Notes under the pieces: model-generated | Told to the model about the DNA's origin: nothing | Databases searched by the model: none | The model's input: the letters and a program-made list of their open reading frames with translations, nothing else | Part shown: in pieces, positions 1 through 7,784 of the stretch | Layout of the letters: each line of letters starts with the position of its first letter | How positions within the stretch are numbered: the stretch's first letter is position 1 | Position numbers and translations under genes: made by a program | DNA from: Smittium mucronatum | Lineage: Eukaryota; Kickxellomycota; Harpellomycetes; Harpellales; Legeriomycetaceae | Direction: 5' to 3' | Assembly (NCBI GenBank): GCA_001953115.1 | Contig: LSSL01006347.1 | Location: 1 to 15,376 of the forward strand | DNA: 15,376 nt

Positions 1-270
1 ATCATTGATTAAAACAGAGATATTACCATCGGAAATAGAACCGAAGGATACTAATTTATTGGATTTGTATGCGATGAACTTTGGTTTTGTAAACTAATTA
101 AGTAATCTACCCAAAATAATAAATGAAAAATATTAGTGCCATCATATTGATAGTCCGAAAGCATAGCTTAAAAAGGATTAAAACGTAGATCAAGTAGAGT
201 GTTTCTTAATGAGCTCTTCGGAAAATTCCCACAAGTCTTTGCACTTTTGTTCATCAAGAGCTTCACCAAG
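1..270 (-). repeat. Near-identical 3' block of SDR-1 (partner at 3216-3486)
   Basis: It covers the last 27 codons of SDR-1 and 189 bases of 3' flank and continues past the left edge of the window. By eye it differs from 3216-3486 at 5 substitutions and one extra A (in the other copy). Identity drops sharply at base 271, inside the coding region. Noncoding sequence here is better conserved than most of the coding sequence, which marks this as a conversion or recent duplication tract. Confidence 0.85.
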
Positions 271-1248
271 TGGTGTGGCTTCTTCTTGATTCATAAAGAA
301 CTTTCCGGTGACACCTTCAAGCTTCGGATCCAGAGCAACTTTGACTGAAGTTAAAGAGCCAGCTATGGGGCCTATGAGCAATAATGACTTTATAACATCA
401 ATTACCCCATGCAAACTATCCGGTAAATACTTGGTTGCATTGGTGTTTACTGATCCAGGGTGAAGTGAATTCACTGCGATACCAGTTCCATTAAGCCGTC
501 TAGCAAGCTCATTTGCAAACATAATGTTGCATAATTTACTAATCCCGTAGCTAATTATTCTGTTGTATCTGGATTCTTCCAAAATCAAAGATTTATCAAA
601 GGTCCCAACATAATTTGCAAGCGAAGAAACTACAACTATTCTAGCTCTTCCTGAAGCCTTGATAAGATCCAAAAGACCATTGGTAAGTTTGAAGTGGCCG
701 AGGTGGTTAGTTCCAAATTGCATCTCGATTCCATCTTTTGTTTTGCTGTATGGACAAAACGCTAAACCTGCATTATTAACCAATAGGTGTAGCTTACTAT
801 ACGACTTCTTGTACTGATCTATAAAAACGTCAATAGATTTGAAGGAGGCTAAATCAAGTTGGATAAATTCGAAGGTCTTCAAGCCAGTTTCCAGTTCGAG
901 TTTGGAGATAGCTTCGGCGGCCAACTTTTTATTTCTGCAGGCCATGATTACATGGAAGCCGGCTAAAGCCAAAGCTTTTGAGGTTTCAAGGCCAATACCG
1001 CTATTGGCTCCAGTGACAATAGCAAATCTTTCTTCAGCCAAAGTATTATTCATCTTTTTGTAATCCAGAACATACTGATCGATCCCTGCTTTAGGGGAAG
1101 TCCAGAAATTGAATTTGCTCAAAATCGAGTACAAAAATTCTATGGCAACACAAGTTACTTGGAACAGGAGCATCAAGAGAGGGCTTCCTTGACAATAATA
1201 CAAGGCACTTGAGATAATATAATTTGCCAGACTTCCTAAACTGATCAT
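190..1248 (-). CDS. Short-chain dehydrogenase/reductase, paralogue 1 (SDR-1), RDH-like
   Basis: Predicted NAD(P)H-dependent oxidoreductase of the SDR superfamily, closest in style to the retinol dehydrogenase/WWOX-like group; the substrate cannot be read from sequence. Visible motifs: cofactor loop TGANSGIG at 79-86; ACRN near 103-106, whose Arg after strand 2 suggests NADP(H); NNAG at 158-161; NHLGHF with the helix-4 Asn at 181; catalytic Ser209 in VVVSSL; Tyr234 and Lys238 in YGISK; LHPG at 262-265. Residues about 24-45 are hydrophobic and could be an N-terminal membrane anchor, as in RDH-type enzymes. The tetrad is complete, so it should be active. It is intronless, and the start gives the same 352-residue length as its three paralogues. 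Internal residues (GIGLETSK, DLASFKSID, KFFM) place it with SDR-3, but its last 32 residues are identical to SDR-2. Family certain, reaction unknown. Confidence 0.93.
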   Translation of the reverse strand: MISLGSLANYIISSALYYCQGSPLLMLLFQVTCVAIEFLYSILSKFNFWTSPKAGIDQYVLDYKKMNNTLAEERFAIVTGANSGIGLETSKALALAGFHVIMACRNKKLAAEAISKLELETGLKTFEFIQLDLASFKSIDVFIDQYKKSYSKLHLLVNNAGLAFCPYSKTKDGIEMQFGTNHLGHFKLTNGLLDLIKASGRARIVVVSSLANYVGTFDKSLILEESRYNRIISYGISKLCNIMFANELARRLNGTGIAVNSLHPGSVNTNATKYLPDSLHGVIDVIKSLLLIGPIAGSLTSVKVALDPKLEGVTGKFFMNQEEATPLGEALDEQKCKDLWEFSEELIKKHST

Positions 1249-1390
1249 CTTTGAATATCTTGTTAAATGTTTTAATATAAGAATTGAAAGAGGGAGGGGG
1301 TATGGCTACAAGCGTTGAAGAAAGCGAGGTTCTTTTACCCGTGAACAAAATATAAAAATTTAACAACCATTCTCAGCTATTATTAATTGA

Positions 1391-1460
1391 TTTACAAAAA
1401 GATTGACTTTGAATCGGAATATGAATATTCAGTAAAAATTCATGCCAAAGTTCCACAAAT
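1391..1460 (-). promoter_or_regulatory. Upstream block shared with SDR-3 (candidate UAS), SDR-1 copy
   Basis: This 70-base block is the reverse complement of 5412-5481 with about 5 mismatches. Its near edge is 142 bases upstream of the SDR-1 ATG. Sequence between block and ATG shows no clear similarity to the matching SDR-3 interval, so the block stands out. Weaker similarity (about two thirds identical) continues roughly 40 bases further upstream. The core includes TTTTTACTGAATATTCAT and GATTCAAAGTCAAT (sense of SDR-1). A regulatory role is inference. Confidence 0.6.
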
Positions 1461-1535
1461 ACGTCTTCTAGTCACTTATTTGTTACTATTCTTCATTGGT
1501 GGTATATTCGCAGAATAAACTGGATTTATTACTTC

Positions 1536-1604
1536 AATCATCCGTAACTGGCGTTATCTTACAATAAAATTCCGTGATACAAAAAAAAAAATCATCCGTA
1601 ACTG
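1536..1604 (+). mobile_element. 5'-truncated retrotransposed tail with 15-bp target-site duplication, copy A
   Basis: AATCATCCGTAACTG occurs at 1536-1550 and again at 1590-1604 as perfect direct repeats. Between them lies a short insert, GCGTTATCTTACAATAAAAT then TCCGTGATAC, followed by 11 A (1581-1591). It contains AATAAA (1563-1568) 12 bases before the A-tract, like a polyadenylated RNA 3' end. Poly(A) plus flanking duplication is the signature of target-primed reverse transcription (a LINE, or RNA mobilised by one). Only about 30 bases of body remain, so no coding content survives. Confidence 0.72.
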
Positions 1605-3191
1605 TATATAGTGCATTTTCTCGGTTTACAATAGGCTGCAAAAAAAAAGTTATGGTTTAAGCGAATAGAACTGTTTTAGAGCTTAGCATGAAAAATCGCA
1701 TTTGCTTTAGTAAACACAAATATTTCAAGGCTTTTTTTTTCCTACTCGCTTAAACAATGTTTAGTATCTGGCTTCTGATTATGGCCACAGTATTGAAAAA
1801 ATCAGCATATAGTTATTTATAACATCTAAAATTCATTATTTGCCAATAAAATCCGCCAGAAAACTCATTTTTTAGAGCCAAAAAAACCTTCCCGTTGCCA
1901 CATATATATTTAATATTGAAGGAGATAAAAAGATTGAACAATATGCACCAATATAGGGAATCCAAACATAAAGTTTCATTTTATGAAGCACTATAGCTGA
2001 AATAATTTTGAATATTAGTTTCAGAGACCCAATATTTTGATTATTGTGTTTTTTTAAACAGATTTATTCACTCCAGCCATCCAAGTACTTGAAAAAAAAA
2101 ATCGTCTTCAATAAATCTTGAGCTTTGTTTACAATAAGCAAAGATATTTTTGTGTTTGATTTAAGATTAGAGTCATTTTGGTTCAAGCAGTGTCGGTATG
2201 AAACATTTTTCATTGCTCTTCCAACCTATGCCGCTGATATTAAAATAGTATTACTTACTTTTAGTAATTTTTATGGCTAGTGTTGGTTTCAATACACTAG
2301 TAATGAATTAAAAATTTGCAATAAAATCTCAAATTATCAATAAAATATTTTTTAAAAAAATAAAACGGGATCCATATAAACTCTTATTATTTTCATAATA
2401 TCAATTGTTTTACACGAAGGCTTATTTATGTTTAAACCAACACTAATTCTCTAATCACTTCATCTAAATTCCCTAAACAATCTTTCATGGTTGTATTATG
2501 GCTCCAAAATGCTAAAACCCAAAAATAGGAAGTTTTAGAAAATATCTAAATGTGGCTTTGATTACCTATAATAAGTAGTTTAGATAGCTTAAGAGTTTTT
2601 CTAGAATATACATAACATATGTGTAGATATTGAAATGAATAAATTTTTCAGAATCGTTATCCAGGAGGGAACCCTTCTTAAAAAAATGAATGTTTTAGCA
2701 AAAGTAAATTGCCCCAGTTCTATCTTACAGAAAGTTAGTAATGACACTCGATCTGAATATATTATAGTTTCTTGTTCAATATATAGTTGATACAGCGGAT
2801 TTCATATTTAGCAATTAGTATATGATTTGAAAAAAATATCAAAATTAAATTATGGTAAAGATAGGACGGAAATCAGAAATATTGATCGTATTTCAAGATT
2901 TGATTTTTTTTTAAAAAAAAATCTAGTGTGGTAAACTGATTCAAGGTCTCAAACCAAGACTTAAAAACTAAAATAAAAAATAAGATAAAATGATGAAATT
3001 TAAATTATTCGCATAAGCTGCAATAGCTTTCAAATGTCAAAATGAGAGACCATTTGGGTCAATCCCACCACCAATTATAACTATAATGTAATGATCTATA
3101 ATAAACACCCCTATTTACTTGAATTGGTATCAAAAGTATTAAATTTTTATTGGCTATTTAACCAACATGCTCCCCTAAGATAGAGAAAAGA

Positions 3192-3308
3192 CTAGGTTGT
3201 AACTTTAAAGAGTCTATCATTGATTAAAACAGAGATATTACCATCGGAAATAGAACCGAAGGATGCTAATTTATTGGATTTGTATGCGATGAACTTTGGT
3301 TTTGTAAA
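3192..3308 (-). pseudogene. Possible relic coding end in the SDR-2 3' flank
   Basis: On the minus strand, just after a TTAG, an open frame of 38 codons starts FTKPKFIAYKSNKLASFGSI and ends in TAG. The equivalent in the SDR-1 flank (left edge) stays open as far as visible with one amino-acid change (Ala to Val). Codon usage looks protein-like, but the stretch is short and I find no convincing donor site for it. It is most likely a relic or chance. Confidence 0.15.
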
Positions 3309-3486
3309 CTAATTAAGTAATCTACCCAAAATAATAAAATGAAAAATATTAGTGCCATCATATTGATAGTCTGAAAGCATAGCATAAAAAGGATTAAAAC
3401 GCAGATCAAGTAGAGTGTTTCTTGATGAGCTCTTCGGAAAATTCCCACAAGTCTTTGCACTTTTGTTCATCAAGAGCTTCACCAAG
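3216..3486 (-). repeat. Near-identical 3' block of SDR-2 (partner at 1-270)
   Basis: Second copy of the SDR-1/SDR-2 3' block, about 98% identical. In this copy the similarity can be followed to 3216, but the true left boundary is unknown because the partner runs off the window. Confidence 0.85.
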
Positions 3487-4464
3487 CGGAGTTGCTTCTT
3501 CTTCATGGCTAAAATATTTTCCAGTAACGCCTTCAAGTTCAGGATCCAATGAAACCTTGATTGAAGTCAGAGCGCCAGCAGTGGGACTAATAAAGACTAT
3601 TGATTTCAAAAACTCGGTGGCTTTTAGGTCGTTTCCAGTGAGGTGTCTAGCCAAGTTGGTGTTTACGGCCCCTGGATGGAGTGAGTTTACGGTGACACCG
3701 GTCCCTTCAAGTCTCCTAGAAAGTTCGTTTGCAAACATGATGTTGCAAAGCTTGCTGATTCCGTAATTAACCATCTTGTTATATTTGGATTCTTCCAAAA
3801 TCAAAGATTTATCAAAGGTCCCAATATAATTTGCCATGGAAGAGAGTACGACTATTCTAGCTCTTTCTGAAGCCTTAATAAGATCTAAAAGACCGTTGGT
3901 AAGTTTGAAGTGGCCGAGGTGGTTAGTTCCAAATTGCATCTCGATTCCATCCTCAGTTTTGCTGTATGGACACATCATGACACCAGCATTGTTCACTAAT
4001 AAATGCAATTTATCGTGAGTTTTTTTGTATTGATCGACAAAAGCGTCAATTGATTTGAAAGATGATAAATCAAGTTGCATGAATTCGAAAGTCTTCAGAC
4101 CAGTTTCAAGCTCAAGCTTGGAGATGGCTTCTTCAGTAGACTCCTTGTTTCTGCACGCCATGATTACATGGAAACCGGCTAAAGCCAAAGCCTTTGTTGT
4201 CTCAAAACCAATACCACTGTTTGCGCCTGTAACTATAGCAAACTTTTCCTCGGTTGAGGCCTTGTTGGCTTTCTTATACCCTAGCACGTAGTGATCGAAT
4301 CTAGTTCTTGGAGAAGTTCCGATATTGATCTTGCTTAATACAGAGTAGGTGAATTCCGTTGAGAGGGAAACCAAGTGGAAAACAGGCATCAAGTAGGGAT
4401 TTCCATCGCAATAATATAAAGAACTCGATGTAAACGAATTAGCTATACCTCCTAGACTAAACAT
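3406..4464 (-). CDS. Short-chain dehydrogenase/reductase, paralogue 2 (SDR-2), RDH-like
   Basis: Second 352-residue paralogue, same orientation as SDR-1, with about 2.2 kb between them. TGANSGIG is at 79-86, NNAG at 158-161, Asn181, Ser209 in VVLSSM, Tyr234 and Lys238 in YGISK, and LHPGAVNTN follows, so the catalytic set is complete. The N-terminal 40 or so residues include LYYCDGNPYLMPVF and a hydrophobic stretch compatible with a membrane anchor. Diagnostic residues (GIGFET, DLSSFKSIDAFV, GVMMCPYSKT, ISPTAGALTSIKV, KYFS) pair it with SDR-4 rather than its neighbour SDR-1. Its C-terminus (KDLWEFSEELIKKHST) and 3' flank are nearly identical to SDR-1, which points to gene conversion or recent duplication of that end. 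It is transcribed divergently from SDR-3 across a spacer of about 1.16 kb. Substrate unknown. Confidence 0.93.
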   Translation of the reverse strand: MFSLGGIANSFTSSSLYYCDGNPYLMPVFHLVSLSTEFTYSVLSKINIGTSPRTRFDHYVLGYKKANKASTEEKFAIVTGANSGIGFETTKALALAGFHVIMACRNKESTEEAISKLELETGLKTFEFMQLDLSSFKSIDAFVDQYKKTHDKLHLLVNNAGVMMCPYSKTEDGIEMQFGTNHLGHFKLTNGLLDLIKASERARIVVLSSMANYIGTFDKSLILEESKYNKMVNYGISKLCNIMFANELSRRLEGTGVTVNSLHPGAVNTNLARHLTGNDLKATEFLKSIVFISPTAGALTSIKVSLDPELEGVTGKYFSHEEEATPLGEALDEQKCKDLWEFSEELIKKHST

Positions 4465-4575
4465 TTTTAAATGATGTTCTTACTCTTTTAAAAATATTTA
4501 TGATTTCTTTATAAAAAAAATAAAATAGCTCAAGTGTGGATCTCTTAAATAAGCTGCTTAAAGTGAATTTAGATC

Positions 4576-4626
4576 ATCAACAAACCTCTATTCCGTGATA
4601 CAAAAAAAAAAATCAACGAACCTCTA
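4576..4626 (+). mobile_element. 5'-truncated retrotransposed tail with target-site duplication, copy B
   Basis: ATCAACAAACCTCTA (4576-4590) recurs as ATCAACGAACCTCTA (4612-4626), 14 of 15 identical. The insert is TTCCGTGATAC plus 11 A (4602-4612). The last 12 body bases and the exact A11 length are shared with copy A, yet the flanking repeats differ, so this is an independent insertion of the same RNA 3' end and not a duplicated locus. Confidence 0.68.
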
Positions 4627-5411
4627 CACCTAAAAATGAATTTCAATACTGTTGGATTACATCCAAAATATGAAAATACATAAAAATGCTCCTGCCAATA
4701 ATTTTCCTCAATACTTCATCGCCGATATAGATGCACCTTTTCTAACTCTTATTGGTCCTTTCCTCCATATTTGCTAAACGTGTGTATTCTGAGTTTACTA
4801 CAAGTTGTCAAAAAACATCGAGATTTTATTTACGGAAAGCAAAAGATAAATTAATTTAACCATTTCAATCCTGAGGAACGAAAATCATCATTTGTTTTTT
4901 GTTCAGTTTGGCGTTTTATTCATTTCTCTTATTTTGAAAAAAATTAGAGCCTATTTTCATTCCGCGCCAAATCTGATTCAAATCACCCAAAAAAAAAAAC
5001 TCACAATCTATTTTTTTTCTAAATGGGCAGGTTAAAAAGAACCTTGATTGGAAGATGAAATACACCCTCATAATATCGGTAATGATTATACCAGAAAGTG
5101 TGTGTGTGAGTTTAATTTCAAGTCCAGGCTTTTTTATTTTGAAAATCATTGGTTATAATTATATTGAATCATCACCAAGCCAATAAAAATGATAAAACAT
5201 TGGCTATAATGAAGCTTCCAAATTTTACCAATAGATAATGATTTTTTTGTAATTTTAAATTAAAATACCCCAATTATTTTAGATATTAAAATTATCAATT
5301 TTCCAAATTAGGAAAGTAGTAAAAAGTTGCTAGAAAAGTGTGCTCTATAAGAAAAATCTCACAAAAATGCCACCGATGAATATATGCAACAAATTAGATG
5401 CCAGAAAACAT

Positions 5412-5481
5412 ATTTGTGAAACTTTGACATGAATTTTTACTGAATATTCATACTCCGATTCAAAGTCAATATTTTTGTAAG
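5412..5481 (+). promoter_or_regulatory. Upstream block shared with SDR-1 (candidate UAS), SDR-3 copy
   Basis: Partner of the block at 1391-1460, about 65 of 70 bases identical. Its near edge also lies exactly 142 bases from its gene's ATG. I did not find the block upstream of SDR-2 or SDR-4, at that distance or nearby, which fits the SDR-1/SDR-3 pairing seen in the proteins. Confidence 0.6.
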
Positions 5482-5565
5482 CAATATAAAAATCGTCTCG
5501 AGTAGTTTTTGTTACATATCTGGTTTGTGTTTATAGTTTTAAAAAAATATATATTCTTTCATAGA

Positions 5566-5572
5566 TATAAAA
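5566..5572 (+). promoter_or_regulatory. Possible TATA box of SDR-3
   Basis: TATAAAA lies 51 bases before the SDR-3 ATG. This is a reasonable core-promoter position, but TATA-like strings are common in DNA this AT-rich. Confidence 0.35.
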
Positions 5573-5623
5573 CTAAACCCTTTTCGTAATTTTTGTGTTT
5601 GGAATACTCCATATAAATTAAAG

Positions 5624-6682
5624 ATGTATAGTTTGGGATACATAGCCAATTATCTGATTTCAAGCACCTTGTATTATTGCGATGGGAATCCTTACCTGAT
5701 GAAGGTATTCCTTGCAACTTATCTATTGATAGAATTTGTGTATACTTTGTTGATCAAAATCGACGTTTTGACTTCTCCAAGAACGAAGCTCGATCAGTAT
5801 ATTTCAGAGTACAAGGAGGTGAATACCACCTCGACTGAAGAAAAATTTGCCATTGTCACTGGAGCCAATAGCGGCATTGGCCTTGAAACCTCAAAAGATT
5901 TAGCTTTGGCTGGGTTCCACGTAATTATGGCGTGCAGAAACAAGGCATCTGCTGAGGATATAATTTCCAAGCTTGAACTTGAGACTGGTCTTAAGAGCTT
6001 TGAGTTCATGCAGCTCGATTTGGCTTCTTTCAAGTCAATCGACTCTTTTGTAGATCAGTACAAGAAGTCTCATAGTAAGTTACACCTATTGGTTAATAAC
6101 GCAGGTATCGCGTTATGCCCATACGGCAAAACTAAAGATGGAATAGAGATGCAATTTGGAACTAACCACCTCGGCCACTTCAAACTTACTAATGGTCTTT
6201 TGGATCTTATCAAAGCTTCAGAAAGGGCTAGAATAGTTGTAATTTCCGCACTTGCTGGTTATTCAGGAACTTTTGACAAATCTTTGATTTTAGACGAATC
6301 AAAATATAACAATGTGTTTAATTATGCAGTCAGCAAGATGTGTAATATCATGTTTGCGAACGAGCTGGCCAGAAGGCTTGCAGGAACCGGTATAACAGTA
6401 AACTCACTTCATCCAGGAGCAGTAAACACAAATATTTTCAAAAACTACCCTGAAGGTTTGGCAGGAATGATGGAAGTTTTAAAATCTCTGCTTCTGATCA
6501 ATCTTATTGAGGGTTCATTAACCTCAATTAAAGTTGCCTTGGATCCAAAACTTGAAGGTGTCACTGGAAAGTTTTTCATGCATGAAGAAGAAGCTGCTCA
6601 ACCCAGTGAAGCCCTGGATGAAAAAAAGTGCAAAGAGCTATGGGACTTTTCCGAGGAACTCATTAAGAAACATTCAACTTGA
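5624..6682 (+). CDS. SDR paralogue 3 (SDR-3); catalytic Ser replaced by Ala
   Basis: Third 352-residue SDR paralogue, first of the two plus-strand copies. The cofactor site is intact (TGANSGIG 79-86, ACRN 103-106, NNAG 158-161, Asn181), and Tyr234 and Lys238 are present as YAVSK. The strand-5 motif, however, reads RIVVISALAGY: position 209, 25 residues before the catalytic Tyr and Ser in the other three copies (VSSL/LSSM/LSSL), is Ala (codon GCA). Ser208 remains but corresponds to the non-catalytic first Ser of the family SS pair. The protein may therefore bind cofactor but be weakly active, inactive or repurposed. The frame is otherwise intact with no stop or frameshift, so this is not an obvious pseudogene. 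GIGLETSK, DLASFKSID and KFFM group it with SDR-1; the C-terminal KELWDF matches SDR-4. EEEAAQPSEALDEKK is diverged compared with the other copies. Confidence 0.93.
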   Translation: MYSLGYIANYLISSTLYYCDGNPYLMKVFLATYLLIEFVYTLLIKIDVLTSPRTKLDQYISEYKEVNTTSTEEKFAIVTGANSGIGLETSKDLALAGFHVIMACRNKASAEDIISKLELETGLKSFEFMQLDLASFKSIDSFVDQYKKSHSKLHLLVNNAGIALCPYGKTKDGIEMQFGTNHLGHFKLTNGLLDLIKASERARIVVISALAGYSGTFDKSLILDESKYNNVFNYAVSKMCNIMFANELARRLAGTGITVNSLHPGAVNTNIFKNYPEGLAGMMEVLKSLLLINLIEGSLTSIKVALDPKLEGVTGKFFMHEEEAAQPSEALDEKKCKELWDFSEELIKKHST

Positions 6683-6947
6683 ATTTTGCTACATCCCTCT
6701 GCGATGTTAATGCCATCTAAACTAAAATTTGATTCCTGATTTTATCATTTTATTTCATTTTTCAAAAACAAAAACAATTTAGTTTCATTTACAAAATTAA
6801 AAAATCCAGTATACAATTTGAAATCGATTGTGATTGTCCAATAATAAGTATATGCAGATAATTTTGGCTGTTGGAATATTTTCAGGCTCGTAGGAAATTA
6901 TAATTAATTGATTGAAAAATGTTGAAAAACTGATCAAGGAATTTTAC

Positions 6948-6953
6948 AATAAA
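6948..6953 (+). terminator. Possible poly(A) signal of SDR-3
   Basis: AATAAA lies about 265 bases past the SDR-3 stop in TTACAATAAATCCGT. The TTACAATAAA string also occurs in the retrotransposed tail at 1551-1591, perhaps by chance. Confidence 0.25.
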
Positions 6954-7001
6954 TCCGTTTTAAAAAAACAAACCAATAGGGCATTCTTCTTTTGTTTAAA
7001 G

Positions 7002-7022
7002 TGGGGGGGAGGGGGGGGAGGT
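7002..7022 (+). other. G-tract with quadruplex potential
   Basis: GTGGGGGGGAGGGGGGGGAG followed by G: runs of seven and eight G separated by one A, enough for four GGG tracts. It lies about 330 bases downstream of SDR-3 in otherwise AT-rich DNA. Confidence 0.5.
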
Positions 7023-7784
7023 ATTAACCTTCCAGTTTATCGATTCAAGGTTTTTTAGTATCAGAGATACAATTGAATTATAACAAATCTTGCGATTGTG
7101 AGGTAATTCTTTTGCATTCAAGAATTCTTGAGAAAAAAAATATAAAGTTGCGAGCACTACAAGATAAATATATTAACCAGACCGTTTATTCTGGAAACCA
7201 TCATTGCGGTAACTATACCTCAAATCGAAAATTTACATTTCAGTGTAGGAATAAACTGCTGATAGAAATCAAAATGTCATTAATGATTGAGCTTAAAAGA
7301 TCATAAAAAACCATCTCTATAACTTTTATGATTCATGTACCGAGAATAGTTAAAAGATAGGCTTCTTGGTAGAAATTTTTTCGAAAGAGACTTTTTGAGT
7401 AGATGGGGAGGATAAAAAATGATTGAAATGGATTCAATGCTTTTTAGAGTATTTAAACTTGACACTCTCGCTATATGAGGATCTGGTAGAGCTCTCCAAG
7501 CCACATTTTTTGAATTAATTACGCTGAATAACACACCAACCTACCTGAATCGACTAGTATATGTAAAAAGTGCTTTTCAAGAAATAATTGTGTTTTCTCT
7601 AAAGCGCCGAAAAATCGAGAAATGTATATTTTTAAACTGAAAGATGGTTCAAAGGGCTTTTAAAAAATTAGGTTTACACATACAGTTTAATGTGGAAATA
7701 ATGATTAAGTCTATTGTGGCATAAAACTTAATAGAGACGTTTGAATATCTATTAAATCAAGACTTTATATCAAAAAAATAAATT

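Larger units (their letters stand above)
1249..3215. other. AT-rich spacer between SDR-1 and SDR-2
   Basis: I see no supportable gene in about 2 kb. It holds the SDR-1 upstream block (1391-1460), retro-tail copy A (1536-1604) and a perfect 22-base palindrome of T9-A9 flanked by GA/TC at 2902-2923. Otherwise it is low-complexity AT-rich DNA with frequent stops in all frames. Confidence 0.7.
4465..5623. other. Divergent spacer between SDR-2 and SDR-3
   Basis: Contains the upstream regions of both genes: retro-tail copy B nearer SDR-2, and the shared block and a TATA candidate nearer SDR-3. Two similar strings, CATTGGTTATAAT near 5149 and CATTGGCTATAAT near 5200, are CCAAT-like. No gene supported; an open stretch at 4916-5149 (minus) has no recognisable features. 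Confidence 0.65.

Noticed and set aside
839..1063. Plus-strand ORF antisense to SDR-1, with similar antisense ORFs in SDR-2, SDR-3 and SDR-4 (such as 4055-4291, 5794-6033, 8552-8920)
   Set aside because: They recur only because the sense proteins are conserved; they have no independent signals and the sense frames carry clear SDR motifs.
1091..1366. Minus-strand 91-codon ORF overlapping the SDR-1 start
   Set aside because: Out of frame with SDR-1 and covers its 5' flank and first codons; no recognisable protein.
2278..2445. 12-base inverted repeat TAGTGTTGGTTT / AAACCAACACTA
   Set aside because: Arms do not extend, there is no target duplication, and a match this size is plausible by chance in a 15-kb AT-rich window.
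4916..5149. Minus-strand 77-codon ORF in the divergent spacer
   Set aside because: Low-complexity residue content driven by A/T runs, no family resemblance, no splice context.
6938..6975. Similarity between the SDR-3 3' region (TTACAATAAATCCGT) and the retro-tail (TTACAATAAAATTCCGT)
   Set aside because: Only about 15 AT-rich bases match, with a 2-base gap; not enough to name SDR-3 transcripts as the source of the tails.
7073..7534. Two facing 77-codon ORFs (7073-7306 plus, 7301-7534 minus)
   Set aside because: Neither begins with ATG and neither is recognisable. The minus one has a faint leucine-rich look (SSLNTLKSIESISI) and follows a possible AG acceptor, but that is too weak to call a gene or F-box/LRR relic.
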